DNA of 64,000 bases from the NCBI GenBank assembly GCA_016200325.1, contig JACQEZ010000011.1:496001-560000 (forward strand), given 5' to 3'. Both the position numbers and the translations under genes were made by a program. Shown here in pieces: positions 55,400-64,000 of the stretch; position 1 is the first letter of the stretch; every line of letters begins with the position of its first letter. This DNA is from Candidatus Manganitrophaceae bacterium. Its GTDB lineage: Bacteria > Nitrospirota > Nitrospiria > SBBL01 > Manganitrophaceae. The notes beneath the pieces were generated by a model. It was not told the origin of the DNA. It saw only the letters and a list, made by a program, of their open reading frames with translations, and searched no databases.

Positions 55400-56764
55400 T
55401 TAGCGCATTCCCCCGATCACTCGGACAGCGCGGGTCTGAGTGCCTGCGCCAATGTTTCCGATAGGAATCAACTGACCGGTATCTGAATTGATCTGGTACT
55501 CCGAGAGATTGTTAGAGTCTAAGTTGGCGACATAAACGAATTTGCCCGATGGGTCCACACTCACCGATCGTGGCCCCCAATGCTCTGATCGGTTGATCTC
55601 CCCACCCACGGTCCCCAGTGCGGTCAACGCACCGCTCTCCGGGTCAATTCGATACATTGAAATATCATTGCTGCCCGAATTGGCCACATAAGCGAATTTT
55701 CCAGAAAGGTCGATTGCGATCGAAAAGGGTTTTTCCCCGGCTCCGATCTCTCCCATTTTGGTGAGCGCGCCGGTGTTTGGATCCACCTGATACCACCAAA
55801 CATCGTTGGAGAGATAATTGGCCACATAGGCCCATCGTCCGGCGGGGTGAACCGCAACCGAATTGGCACCCGCTCCGGCAGCGGCCTCAGTGATAGGGTT
55901 CAGCAGACCGGTTGCCGCGTTGAGGGTGTATACCGAGATATTGTTGCTGCTCGTATTGGCGACATAGACAAAGCGGCCGAGCGGGTCGACCGTCACGCAG
56001 ATGGCGCTGGTTCCGGCGTTGACTTGACCCTGCGGGGTCAGCACGCCGGCGGTCGGATCGATTTTGTAAATCCAGACTTCCGGGGAAGAGTTCTCATTGG
56101 CGACATAGGCATATTTTCCGGCAGGGTCGACCGCGATGGAGTAGGGTCCCGTTCCAGTCTCTACGGTGCCCGTTGAGGTCAGAAGACCGGTTGCAGCGTC
56201 TACGGTATACATCGAGATATTGTTTGATCCGAAATTCCCCGCATAGACAAATCGCCCGGAGGGATCGGCTGTAACGGTGTATGGCTGATCGCCGGCGGCC
56301 ATGGATCCAACCTTCGTGAGAAGGCCTGTTGTCGGATCCACCGTATAGATCGACACGTCATTCGAAATCGAATTCACCGCATATGCAAATCGCGGTGCCA
56401 TTGCAAGCGGCACCACTGTAATCGTGGCGGTGACACTTTGAGTTGGATCGGAGACCAACGTCGCAATGAGATGATAGGTTCCGGCGGATCCAGGTGCGGT
56501 ATAACTTCCATCCGACTGTATCGATCCTCCGGCGGGACCTTCTGCGATATTCCAGACGACGTTCGCCTCGGCGCTCTCCGAAACTTGCGCGATGAAGTGC
56601 TGGCTCTCCCCCGGATGCAGGCGGGCCGTCGTCGGCTTTACAGAGAGCGATGCCGGCGCACCGTTGCCTAAGTTCGGCCGATCTCTTCCACTTCCGCAAT
56701 TACTAAAACAAAGGAAAAGAATGGAAAGAAGAACGATAAATGTGAATCTCGATCGCTTCAGCAA
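55400..56764 (-). CDS. beta-propeller lipoprotein with Ig-like domain (YncE/lactonase-like)
   Basis: About 454 residues from a TTG at 56764; the frame can be extended to 56800. Lipoprotein signal ending FLCFSNC. Residues about 35-120 look like a bacterial Ig-like domain (LSVKPTTARLHPGESQHF...SVTATITVV). From about 125 six to seven repeats of roughly 48 residues follow, each with the form YVAN-x-x-S-N-(D/N)-(V/I)-S-x-Y and VDPxTGxLT and A-VDPxGxF; these are the blades of a seven-bladed YVTN/lactonase propeller. It is exported and lipid-anchored; ligand unknown. Confidence 0.88.
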   Translation of the reverse strand: MLKRSRFTFIVLLSILFLCFSNCGSGRDRPNLGNGAPASLSVKPTTARLHPGESQHFIAQVSESAEANVVWNIAEGPAGGSIQSDGSYTAPGSAGTYHLIATLVSDPTQSVTATITVVPLAMAPRFAYAVNSISNDVSIYTVDPTTGLLTKVGSMAAGDQPYTVTADPSGRFVYAGNFGSNNISMYTVDAATGLLTSTGTVETGTGPYSIAVDPAGKYAYVANENSSPEVWIYKIDPTAGVLTPQGQVNAGTSAICVTVDPLGRFVYVANTSSNNISVYTLNAATGLLNPITEAAAGAGANSVAVHPAGRWAYVANYLSNDVWWYQVDPNTGALTKMGEIGAGEKPFSIAIDLSGKFAYVANSGSNDISMYRIDPESGALTALGTVGGEINRSEHWGPRSVSVDPSGKFVYVANLDSNNLSEYQINSDTGQLIPIGNIGAGTQTRAVRVIGGMR

Positions 56765-56800
56765 ATAAGAGCCCCGGTTATTCCAATATAATGTAATCAA

Positions 56801-57262
56801 GCCTGGTATAGCACAATATGTGCCAGTCTATCTTTCACCGAATTTTGATTCAATTGATATCGATATTGCTAGAAACAGAAGCCAAAGGTGACTGTGCTGG
56901 CTTAAAAGAATCTTGTTTTCATGAGACTTGGATATTCTAATGCATAATTTGGAACTTTTATTTCCATATTTTTAAATTGGGGTATATACGAAAAACGTGA
57001 TATGGATCACACGGGAAGCACTCTTCTGTCTTCCTTCAGGCCGGATTTTTAGACGGCAATACCGTTGCGGGAGACTGACTCTAATACGGGTCCCCCGTCC
57101 GGAGCGCCGCATCAGGAGCGCTTTCGCGACTAAGTTTTAAATTTTATTAAGCCATGCCGATCATCGTCCGGACGGCCCATCCTACTATAGTGAATAGGCA
57201 GTGATGGCGTGACTACACGGGCCGGGCTTTTGAGCAGCGCGCGGGGTGGATGTGGATGGCAG
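56801..57262. other. intergenic region
   Basis: About 460 nt between two - strand genes, with no gene recognised. The AT-rich part next to the propeller gene (56810-57000) should hold its promoter; a CRP/FNR-like site is listed separately. Confidence 0.5.
56996..57011. promoter_or_regulatory. CRP/FNR-family-like binding site
   Basis: CGTGA-N6-TCACA matches nine of ten positions of the CRP consensus TGTGA-N6-TCACA. It lies about 230 nt upstream of the propeller lipoprotein start, rather far for direct activation. No CRP-type regulator is in the window. Confidence 0.35.
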
Positions 57263-57490
57263 CTAGAATTTCGATTTCAACTTCTCACCGGAAGACGGCT
57301 GACTGTCTTCCACAAGATGCTGAATGTCTCTGATAATCGCTTCTAAATCCAGCATTTGCTCTCTGATCCATTTGAGCTTCTCATCGGACAGGCTTTCATC
57401 AGAGCGCTTTTTCATGAGCTGTTTTAATCTCTTCTCGATCTCTTCTGCCGCTCTCAGTAGATCGGCGATATCCCGGTCGGTAAACCTCAT
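57263..57490 (-). CDS. hypothetical small coiled-coil protein
   Basis: 75 residues from the ATG at 57490 (an ATG at 57502 adds four). Almost wholly helical and charged: RDIADLLRAAEEIEKRLKQL and WIREQMLDLEAIIRDIQHLV show heptad-like spacing of Leu/Ile, suggesting a helical hairpin or dimer. No family recognised. A perfect 13-nt inverted repeat lies about 70 nt upstream. Confidence 0.6.
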   Translation of the reverse strand: MRFTDRDIADLLRAAEEIEKRLKQLMKKRSDESLSDEKLKWIREQMLDLEAIIRDIQHLVEDSQPSSGEKLKSKF

Positions 57491-57557
57491 AATCGGCCAC
57501 ATCCAATTGAGTTGCCAATATATATTAATACCCTTTTGGAATCAACAGAAAAAGTCA

Positions 57558-57570
57558 TACAATGATTGTA
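57558..57570. promoter_or_regulatory. 13-nt inverted repeat TACAAT-G-ATTGTA
   Basis: A perfect inverted repeat with a single central base, 68 nt upstream of the start of the small coiled-coil gene. Possible operator. Confidence 0.35.
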
Positions 57571-58125
57571 AAGTACGATCTGTTGCCATAGCCGATTGTT
57601 CACGAATCTATTTAATGAAGCCGGTTGCAGGTTTGAACGTTCCGATTGGAAGGAGCGTGATGGCAGGGATAGAGAAGGTCACTAAAACACTGGTTAAAAC
57701 GGAATCCATATGCACTCCATTGAACGCCAAGTCGCCTTGGCTTACTTCTTCGATGCCCGATTTGGAGCCTTCATCCCATACGACGAATGCGAATGTCAAA
57801 ACCGGACATTCATTCTTCTCCGAGGCGGTCAGACCTCAGCAAACAGGCCGGAGCTGTCGAATTATCTTGAAAATAAAACCGGAAATCTGTAACCGTATTC
57901 GTATGGATCGCAGGGCGTTTTAGGAGCGCTCTTTTGTCGAAGGGTCGTTCACCTGCAGGATGCGTGAACCGGATTGTTTTTCGATGACGTCGAAAGGAAC
58001 GCGGCAGGGCGCTCAAGGAGGTCGAGCGGATTACGATCGGTCCGGGCGCGGTGTATCATTTGGCACCGCCGGCTGCACTGGGATCGCTTTATGACGCTCA
58101 ACCGTGAGAGCACACAGGAGAAGTG
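57571..58125. other. intergenic region, probably decayed
   Basis: 555 nt. Short overlapping frames on both strands (for example 57608-57799 - and 57710-57892 +) show no start signals or known motifs. Near 57970-58105 a + strand stretch reads LKEVERITIGPGAVYHLAPP and could be the relic of a gene. The promoter of the isocitrate-lyase-like gene should lie here. Confidence 0.4.
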
Positions 58126-58947
58126 ATGACTGTAACACAGAGCGACAAGGCCACCCGCTTCAAGACGTTACACCAGGGGCCTGCCTTTGTGATTCCCAAC
58201 CCATGGGATGCGGGCTCCGCGCGTATTCTCGCCGGGCTCGGTTTCCATGCGCTGGCCACGTCAAGCGGCGCCTCCGCCGGCGTTCTCGGCCGCCGCGATG
58301 GGAAGGTCACCCGCGATGAAGCGCTGGCGCTGGCGCAAGCGATCGTCACGGCGACCGACCTCCCTGTCTCGGCCGATCTGGAGAGAGGCTTTGGAGATAT
58401 GCCGGCCGTTGTTGCGGAAACGATCCGTCTCGCCGCAGGGGTGGGGCTGGTCGGTGGTTCGATTGAGGATGCGACGGGCGATCCGGAAAACCCTCTCTAC
58501 GACATCGTCCAGGCGACCGAATGGATCGCGGCAGCGGCGCAGGCGGCGCGGGCGCTCCCCTTCCCGTTTACTTTGACCGCCCGCGCGCAGAATTTTTTGC
58601 GTGGCAAGCCCGATCTAGAGGAGACGATTCGGCGTTTGCAGGCGTTCGAGAAGGCGGGCGCGGATGTATTATTCGCACCGGGACTCCCCGATCTCGCATC
58701 GGTGCGCGCGGTTTGCGCCGCCGTGTCGAAGCCGGTCAACTTTATGGTCGGTATCAGGGGCAAGTCATTCACCCTCGCCGAGCTGGCGGAGGCGGGTGTC
58801 CGGCGGATCAGCCTTGCCTCCTCGCTTTATCGGTCGGCGATGGGTGGATTGCTCGACGCGGCGCGGGAGATCAAGGAAAAGGGAACATTCGGCTATCTCG
58901 ATCGCTCCTTAACCATACCGGAATTGAATGACTTCATGCAAAGCTAA
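58126..58947 (+). CDS. isocitrate lyase/PEP mutase-family protein
   Basis: 273 residues from the ATG behind CAGGAG at 5-nt spacing. TIM barrel with PNPWDAGSARILAGLGF (about 24-40), ATSSGASAGVLGRRDG, LPVSADLERGFGD (metal-binding Asp/Glu), GGSIEDATGDP and ADVLFAPGLPD. The loop where isocitrate lyases carry the catalytic Cys (KKCGH) is not present, so it belongs with the 2-methylisocitrate lyase/oxaloacetate decarboxylase-like relatives of unknown substrate. It stands alone on the + strand. Confidence 0.87.
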   Translation: MTVTQSDKATRFKTLHQGPAFVIPNPWDAGSARILAGLGFHALATSSGASAGVLGRRDGKVTRDEALALAQAIVTATDLPVSADLERGFGDMPAVVAETIRLAAGVGLVGGSIEDATGDPENPLYDIVQATEWIAAAAQAARALPFPFTLTARAQNFLRGKPDLEETIRRLQAFEKAGADVLFAPGLPDLASVRAVCAAVSKPVNFMVGIRGKSFTLAELAEAGVRRISLASSLYRSAMGGLLDAAREIKEKGTFGYLDRSLTIPELNDFMQS

Positions 58948-59165
58948 GGGGCTGAGCCGCGATATTATGTCGAACCGGTGATGAGTCGAAATAATTTATG
59001 CGGAAAGAAAAGTTCCCAGCGGAGTGGGTTATGGGATTATCCGCTTTGAACCGGACGATCCGACCGGAAGAGAGGAATCAAACCGACATCCTTCCATTGC
59101 GAGTCAGAGCATCATCGTATCAACACGAATTGCTTCTTAAAAGTTAGCCCGCTGTGAGACTTCCT

Positions 59166-60524
59166 TTAAGGATAAGGCCGCCCATCATAATAGATATCGG
59201 CGGTTCCCAAACTATCATCGGCCCACGTGGAATAAACCTGAGTCACATTATTAATTTTACGTGAGGTGATATCAAAAAAATCTCCAAATCCAAGAGGGTC
59301 ACCATCTTCATTATTGTCATTGCCGGGGGCGGCGGCATTACTGACCCGAAAATTCGGACTCCAATTTATAAAACCGTCAGACCGATATGCAGCCCACAGG
59401 GGAGTGGCCGTATTTACTGTCTCTCGGCTATCCATCCAGACGACGTGAAAACCGGTTTCATCGCCCGTTATTGCAGGAAAGAAATGGAAACCCGGTGGAT
59501 CGTCATTGATGATCTTGGGTAGACTAAACGACTCTCCTTTATCCAGAGTAACCTCAAAACAGATATCCACGCCATTTCGAGTGCTTCCACTGACACTTTT
59601 GGCATCACACGGCCATACAATGCCGATGATTCCATTATTGTTGTGGCCAGGGCCGGGTAGCGCTGCAATACTCGCCATATTGATTCGTCTGTTCGGCATC
59701 CCCGTGGCGGCATTGTCGGTCAGGATAGCTTTTACATTGGGGACCTCACGAAAAAAAGGAAATGTATTTCCACCGTCATCGCTTCTGGTTAAATAAACGT
59801 GATGCTCCTTTATTGTGAGCGCCGCCGCGCAATTATTCGACAGATCGAAAATAAAGCAATTAATTACCACATAAATCTCACCATTCGGACCGATTGCCAT
59901 CGGTGCCGAGGAACATCGATAATTATTCGATGCGATCGGAGCGGTTAATATTGTTTCTGGTTCCGGATGGGCCGGATCAGAATTCTCTGCCGGTAGGAAA
60001 GGACGCCAGGTTACGCCTAGATCGAGACTTTTTCTAAAATAGATATCTGCTTTCAAAGCGGACTGTGAGCATACAGGTGGATTAGGTGGGAAAGAATATC
60101 CTGCATATGTGAGATACACCGCATCGGCAGGGCCTATTTTGATCCATGGCCGATCGGCATATTGATTTGATACAACCTTCCCCTGTGCAAGCCCAGCAAA
60201 TTCATTGTCGGAACGGACAATCCCAATGGTACTGTTTAACCAAGCTAAATAAAGGCGCCCCTGAGAATCGACGGCCATAGACGGATCAACGCCATCGATG
60301 CCCGTAGGAAATCGGTCTTCCCAATTAACGCCGCCATTAATCGACTTCCCAATGTGTATTCGATTTTGCATGGTATCGATATAAGCAATGAAGATATGCT
60401 CCAACTGATTCACCGCAATGCTCGGCTCACGTTGCCCTCCGCCATCGGGCGGAGGTATGCGGTCTGCGGCCCATGCGTTTGCTGATAGAGCTAAAAATAG
60501 AAAGGTCATCCATAGCATTTTCAT
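59166..60524 (-). CDS. exported sialidase-fold (BNR/Asp-box) protein
   Basis: 452 residues from the ATG at 60524, chosen for GAGG at 6-nt spacing and a signal peptide directly after it (LWMTFLFLALSANAWAAD). The frame runs 71 codons further upstream without support. Asp-box-like turns SINGGVNWEDRF, SLDLGVTWRPF and SDDGGNTFPFF mark a six-bladed propeller of the sialidase superfamily. The catalytic Arg triad and Tyr-Glu pair of true sialidases are not evident, so it may bind rather than cleave glycans. AT-rich relative to neighbours. Confidence 0.83.
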   Translation of the reverse strand: MKMLWMTFLFLALSANAWAADRIPPPDGGGQREPSIAVNQLEHIFIAYIDTMQNRIHIGKSINGGVNWEDRFPTGIDGVDPSMAVDSQGRLYLAWLNSTIGIVRSDNEFAGLAQGKVVSNQYADRPWIKIGPADAVYLTYAGYSFPPNPPVCSQSALKADIYFRKSLDLGVTWRPFLPAENSDPAHPEPETILTAPIASNNYRCSSAPMAIGPNGEIYVVINCFIFDLSNNCAAALTIKEHHVYLTRSDDGGNTFPFFREVPNVKAILTDNAATGMPNRRINMASIAALPGPGHNNNGIIGIVWPCDAKSVSGSTRNGVDICFEVTLDKGESFSLPKIINDDPPGFHFFPAITGDETGFHVVWMDSRETVNTATPLWAAYRSDGFINWSPNFRVSNAAAPGNDNNEDGDPLGFGDFFDITSRKINNVTQVYSTWADDSLGTADIYYDGRPYP

Positions 60525-60624
60525 ATCGCACCTCACAGGCTTGACGCGGAATTTCTCGATCCAGGGTTGAAAAAGGGGGAATGTAATTGAATAGTATGGA
60601 TCAGTTCGAGGAAGGAAAGCAAAT

Positions 60625-61197
60625 TTATTGTGACCGGCTAAAAGCAGCTGCGGTTCGAATCGCTGCTCTTCGTGACGGTATAAGCGGATTTTTTGTTTCC
60701 TGTTTTTCGGAGCCACCGGAATGGCGCTCAAGATCAAGAAGGTGTGCTTTTACCTTCAATCCTCCGGCAAAGCCGGTCAATCCGCCCGATGCGCCGATGA
60801 CGCGGTGGCAGGGAGCGATGATCGAGATTGGATTTTTCCCATTGGCTGCGCCGACGGCCCGCATCGCTTTCGGGCGATTTAATTCTTTTGCAATCTGCCC
60901 GTAGCTTTTTGTTTCTCCGTAAGGAATCCGGATCAACGCCGTCCAGACCTCTTTTTGAAATTCAGTTCCTTTAAAGTCGAGCGGTAAATCAAAGGAGCGC
61001 CGTTTTCCGGCGAAGTATTCTTTCAGTTGCCGTTCTGTTTCGACGAGAAAAGGATTTTCACGATCCAGGATTTGAGGCGTGAGCCGCACCCGCTTCGGAT
61101 TGTCATTTTTCCAGAGAATGGCGGCCAGTCCCTGATCGCTGGCGACGAGCCTCAGCTCGCCGACCGGCGATGCCATTGTTTTATACGCGTAAGTCAT
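60625..61197 (-). CDS. ogt: O6-alkylguanine-DNA alkyltransferase (Ogt)
   Basis: 190 residues behind AGGAAAGG. N-terminal RNaseH-like ribonuclease fold (SPVGELRLVASDQGLAAI), then the alkyltransferase core: GTEFQKEVWTALIRIPYGETKSYG and IIAPCHRVIGASGGLTGFAGG with acceptor Cys130. It removes alkyl groups from O6-guanine in a suicide reaction. The C-terminal 30 residues are basic and extra to the usual length. The alkyltransferase-like gene lies 13 nt upstream in the same direction. Confidence 0.94.
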   Translation of the reverse strand: MTYAYKTMASPVGELRLVASDQGLAAILWKNDNPKRVRLTPQILDRENPFLVETERQLKEYFAGKRRSFDLPLDFKGTEFQKEVWTALIRIPYGETKSYGQIAKELNRPKAMRAVGAANGKNPISIIAPCHRVIGASGGLTGFAGGLKVKAHLLDLERHSGGSEKQETKNPLIPSRRAAIRTAAAFSRSQ

Positions 61198-61210
61198 GTC
61201 GGTTCCTTTC

Positions 61211-61534
61211 CTAACATTCTACTTTGTTCCAAAGGTACTTCTTCAAGTCGATCCGTCTATTATTGAGAATGACCCCTTCTTTTTCAAGCAATCTTTTTTG
61301 AAGCGACCAGGCGCTGCTCCATTCCGGAAAAGGCAAATGCCCTCCGGCTTTAATCACCCGCTGCCAGGGAAGTTTGCGGCTTCGCGTGCTGGAGTGAAGA
61401 AGCCAGCCGACCCCGCGCGCCCCGTGGGGTTTTCCGGCGAGCTTCGCGATCTGTCCGTAAGTCGCGACCTTTCCCTTTGGAATGGCCGCGATGAGCTTCA
61501 TGACCTGTTTCGAAAAGTCAGTGCGGCTGTCCAT
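61211..61534 (-). CDS. alkyltransferase-like protein (ATL), active Cys replaced by Trp
   Basis: 107 residues. It is a small MGMT C-domain: DFSKQVMKLIAAIPKGKVATYG, ARGVGWLLHSS, then LPWQRVIKAGG where true alkyltransferases have PCHRV. Trp57 stands for the acceptor Cys. Proteins of this type (Atl1 of yeast, YbaZ/eATL of E. coli) bind O6-alkylguanine and hand it to nucleotide excision repair. Placed in tandem with ogt (13 nt before it) and immediately after the channel gene stop (TGAATG). Confidence 0.92.
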   Translation of the reverse strand: MDSRTDFSKQVMKLIAAIPKGKVATYGQIAKLAGKPHGARGVGWLLHSSTRSRKLPWQRVIKAGGHLPFPEWSSAWSLQKRLLEKEGVILNNRRIDLKKYLWNKVEC

Positions 61535-62125
61535 TCAAAAACGCGCGTGATCTTGAATGATGGTCGGCACGAAATAGAGCAACGGAACGACGAGAAAACA
61601 GGCCAGGGATAAATAAACATTCACAAACGCGAACAGAATCGATAACGCATAGATTGCAATGGCAGGGATACTGTGTCTTGGCCCCAGCGCTTTTGAATTT
61701 TCCTCTTTAAAGAGCTTTGCATGGCTTGCGTAGCGCCTCAACGCGTAAAAAGTCAGTGCCGCGAGAAGAGAGTTGACGCCATACAGAAGGATCGGAAAGG
61801 GGTCGGTTGGGTGATCCCCCAGCATCGCCGTTGGAAAAGGGAGGAAACAGAGCCAGAGCAAGAGAAGATTATTCAACCAGACGAGTCCGATCGTGACGCG
61901 GCCGATATGACTGAAAAAATACTGATGACTGACCCAATGAATGCAGATCATGACAAAAGTCAGGATGAAGCTGACCACTTTCGGAATCAGCGGCGCCATC
62001 GCCGCGGCATACTGACCGAAACTCGAATGATTTGCAACCTCCGGGACGCGCAATTCGAGGACGAGCAAGGTCAATATGATTGCAAAAACCCCGTCACTGA
62101 AGGCTTCAAGCCGAGCTTTTGACAT
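61535..62125 (-). CDS. TMEM175-type potassium channel-like protein (DUF1211)
   Basis: 196 residues, six hydrophobic segments. The first helix carries RLEAFSDGVFAIILTLLVLEL (partly quoted), the R-x-x-x-FSD motif that lines the pore of TMEM175 channels. CIHWVSHQYFFSHI and VWLNNLLLLWLCFLPFPTAML follow the family pattern. The bacterial members are tetrameric, weakly K+-selective channels. The stop touches the next ATG. Confidence 0.9.
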   Translation of the reverse strand: MSKARLEAFSDGVFAIILTLLVLELRVPEVANHSSFGQYAAAMAPLIPKVVSFILTFVMICIHWVSHQYFFSHIGRVTIGLVWLNNLLLLWLCFLPFPTAMLGDHPTDPFPILLYGVNSLLAALTFYALRRYASHAKLFKEENSKALGPRHSIPAIAIYALSILFAFVNVYLSLACFLVVPLLYFVPTIIQDHARF

Positions 62126-62206
62126 AGGTCATAACGATTTTGTTAATCTGCGCAGCCGGCGTTTGTGATAAACCCGACTTATGGCTGTTTCATTTTATTC
62201 GGCCGA

Positions 62207-62605
62207 TCATGAGGCCTGGTATTGTGCGTCGCTGACCTTTTCCATCCAGTGGACCACCTTCCCATCGAGCTGCTCCTGAATGGCGATGTGGGTCATGGCC
62301 GTGGTCGGCGTGGCGCCGTGCCAATGCTTTTCATTCGGCGGGCACCAGACCACGTCTCCCGGCCGAATTTCCTGTTTCGGCCCCCCCTCGCTTTGCACCC
62401 ACCCGTACCCGGACGTCACGATCAGGGTCTGCCCGAGCGGATGGGTGTGCCATGCAGAGCGGGCGCCGGGCTCGAACGTGACACTCGCGACACGCACGCG
62501 TCCCGGATCGGGCGCCTCGAACAGCGGATCAACGCGTACATTGCCGGTAAAATAGTCGGCCGGTCCTTTGCCGGAAGGCTGTGAGCCGTTTCTTTTGATC
62601 TCCAT
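62207..62605 (-). CDS. small cupin-domain protein
   Basis: 132 residues. Cupin motif 1 [21 protein letters not shown] (about 50-70, His ligands, partly quoted) and motif 2 [19 protein letters not shown] (about 82-100). It is the (R)-mandelonitrile lyase/carboxymuconolactone-decarboxylase-associated type of single cupin, probably metal-binding. Enzymatic role unknown. Followed in the same direction, on its 5' side, by the alcohol dehydrogenase gene (63 nt between). Confidence 0.9.
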   Translation of the reverse strand: MEIKRNGSQPSGKGPADYFTGNVRVDPLFEAPDPGRVRVASVTFEPGARSAWHTHPLGQTLIVTSGYGWVQSEGGPKQEIRPGDVVWCPPNEKHWHGATPTTAMTHIAIQEQLDGKVVHWMEKVSDAQYQAS

Positions 62606-62667
62606 CGTTCACTCCTTGCTGTAACGGTATCTTGTATCGGTCTCGCGCGGCATCTCCTTGCCTTGAT

Positions 62668-63684
62668 TCACGGCCGCAGCAGTGTCTTGATCGCGCGGCG
62701 CTCATCCATCGCGCGGTAGCCCTCCGCTACCTGCTCCAGCGGCAGGGTCAGGTCGAAGACCTTGCCGGGGTCGATCTTCCGGTTCCAGACCCGGTCGATC
62801 AGTCTGGGCAGAAAGCGGCGGACCGGGGCGGGACCGCCGTGGAGGTGAACGTGGGAGAAGAAGAGCGCTTGGCCGTCAAGCGCGACCCCGTGCGGGACGC
62901 CGACGTAGCCCACATATCCACCCGGGCGGGTGGAGCGGATCGCCTGCATCATCGATTCCTGGGTGCCGACGCACTCCAGCACCGAATCCGCGCCGATTCC
63001 TTGGGTCAGTTCCTTGATGCGCGCCACCCCCTCGTCACCGCGCTCGGTCACGATGTCGGTCGCGCCGAACGCGCGGGCGAGCTTCTGCCGCGACGGGTGA
63101 CGGCTCATCGCGATGATCCGCTCGGCGCCCATCTCCCGGGCGGAGAGGACACCGAGGAGGCCGACCGCGCCGTCGCCGACGACCGCGACTGTCCGGCCCG
63201 GCTTCACCTGGGCCGCGTCGGCGGCGAACCAGCCGGTGCCCATGACGTCGGAGAGCGCCAGCAGGCTCGGGATCAGGTCGTCGGAGGGGACCTCCGGGGC
63301 GGCCACCAGGGTGCCGTCCGCAAGCGGGACGCGCAGCCGCGGCGCCTGCGCGCCGATCACGGGCTCCTTGTGCAGGCACGCCGTCTGATAGCCGTCCCGG
63401 CAGAGGGGGCAGCTGTTGTCGGAGGCGAAGAAGGAGCCGATGACGAACTGACCCGGTTTGATCGACGTGACCGCACGGCCGACCCCCTCGACGATGCCGC
63501 AGTACTCGTGCCCCATCGGGGTCGGCTGCGTGACCGGCTGAATGCCGCGGTAGGGCCACAGGTCCGACCCGCAGACGCAGGTGGCCGATATGCTGATGAC
63601 GGCATCGGTCGGTTTAATGATCTTCGGGGGGTCGCGCTCCTCGAAACGGACATCGCGCGGCCCGTAAAGAATGGCTCCTCGCAT
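62668..63684 (-). CDS. zinc-dependent alcohol dehydrogenase (MDR)
   Basis: 338 residues from the ATG behind AAGGAGATCCATC; the frame can be read 24 codons further upstream without support. Catalytic zinc ligands in CVCGSDLWPYRG and GHEYCGIVEGVG, structural-zinc-like lobe SCPLCRDGYQTACLH, and NAD(P) loop VAVVGDGAVGLLGVLSA (about 167-183). The 'QTPMGHEYCG' neighbourhood and ASDNSCPLCRDGYQ resemble IMP-/quinone-type dehydrogenases acting on small alcohols or aldehydes. It may share a transcript with the cupin gene. A 406-codon frame on the + strand over this gene is a GC-rich shadow. Confidence 0.92.
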   Translation of the reverse strand: MRGAILYGPRDVRFEERDPPKIIKPTDAVISISATCVCGSDLWPYRGIQPVTQPTPMGHEYCGIVEGVGRAVTSIKPGQFVIGSFFASDNSCPLCRDGYQTACLHKEPVIGAQAPRLRVPLADGTLVAAPEVPSDDLIPSLLALSDVMGTGWFAADAAQVKPGRTVAVVGDGAVGLLGVLSAREMGAERIIAMSRHPSRQKLARAFGATDIVTERGDEGVARIKELTQGIGADSVLECVGTQESMMQAIRSTRPGGYVGYVGVPHGVALDGQALFFSHVHLHGGPAPVRRFLPRLIDRVWNRKIDPGKVFDLTLPLEQVAEGYRAMDERRAIKTLLRP

Positions 63685-63743
63685 GATGGATCTCCTTTCT
63701 TTCATCGTGCCCGGCCTTTCGCCGCAGCCCTGTTGGCCGCAAG

Positions 63744-63950
63744 CTACGGAATGCAACCGGAGAACCCCTTTCGCTCAGCGGTCATTTGCTCCAAGGTTTC
63801 CGGATACCGGGCCCCTTCCACTTTGTCGATGATTCTATCGTACTCCGGATAGAGCGTGTGCAGCAATCAGGCCGTGGAATGTCGAAGGGTGAGGTCGCGT
63901 TTTAGCTGCTTGCCGAGCCGAACGATATTTCGAGGTCTGGTTTTGTGATT
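63744..63950 (-). pseudogene. possible decayed small gene
   Basis: One frame reads KTRPRNIVRLGKQLKRDLTL..., an in-frame TGA, then LLHTLYPEYDRIIDKVEGARYPET... to a stop at 63744-63746. A very strong binding site (AAGGAGGAG) stands directly upstream, but no start codon follows it in this frame. Start loss plus an internal stop suggest a decayed gene. No family recognised. Confidence 0.35.
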
Positions 63951-64000
63951 CTCCTCCTTCCACCTCTCTGCTCCTCCACCCACTCCTCCGACCGACGGTC

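Noticed and set aside
62632-63852. 406-codon open frame on the + strand
   Set aside because: Opposite the zinc alcohol dehydrogenase gene; Arg/Gly/Asp-rich and without family motifs.

Overview
The window is a stretch of chromosome from a Gram-negative bacterium of medium-high GC. Wzi-type and small outer-membrane-like proteins, a lipoprotein, PAP2 and SLBB export genes, and a Wzx/Wzy-type polysaccharide locus show a double membrane. The hemerythrin, BON, Rieske and receiver-only genes, the LIC12162-family transferase and the style of the sugar genes would fit Nitrospirota or a related lineage. That placement is inference. I see no rRNA, tRNA, CRISPR array, insertion sequence or phage gene.

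Layout. (1) 1-2.7 kb: a cut-off SRPBCC-type membrane protein, a hemerythrin-like protein, and a tandem pair of small exported barrel-like proteins. (2) 2.9-5.2 kb: a PAP2 phosphatase and a Wzi-like outer-membrane protein. (3) 5.3-46.7 kb: one large surface-polysaccharide locus, all on the + strand, with a strong promoter before its first gene and another before its last, and a terminator at its end. (4) 46.7-64 kb: ordinary accessory chromosome, mostly on the - strand: alkylation repair (Ada, Ogt, and an alkyltransferase-like protein without the active cysteine), hemerythrin, receiver domains, Rieske, BON lipoprotein, beta-propeller and sialidase-fold exported proteins, TMEM175-type channel, cupin, alcohol dehydrogenase, and several gene remnants.

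How the polysaccharide locus works. Export and assembly parts are a Wza/SLBB protein, a Wzz-like chain-length protein, a Wzx flippase, a Wzy-like polymerase and two phosphoglycosyl transferases. Three nucleotide-sugar branches feed it. A pseudaminic-acid-like branch (PseB, PseC, AKR, cytidylyltransferase-aminomutase fusion, PIG-L deacetylase, PseG-GNAT-formyltransferase fusion, second formyltransferase, PseI) is tightly coupled by 4-8 nt overlaps and probably makes an N-formylated or otherwise modified nonulosonic acid. A CDP-hexose branch (RfbF, RfbG, RmlC-like epimerase, SDR) lacks the 3-dehydrase of dideoxyhexose pathways, so it probably makes a CDP-6-deoxyhexose. A bacillosamine-like branch (PglC, PglD, PglE and a PGT-PglF fusion) probably makes the initiating diacetamido sugar. 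Four to five glycosyltransferases, a methyltransferase, two asparagine-synthase-type amidotransferases, a heparinase-fold protein and a two-domain oxidoreductase build or trim the repeat unit.

The most unusual features are the three-domain PseG-GNAT-formyltransferase protein beside a second formyltransferase and a deacetylase, the cytidylyltransferase-aminotransferase fusion that keeps a ribosome binding site at the domain junction, and an identical 14-bp palindrome at both ends of the locus.
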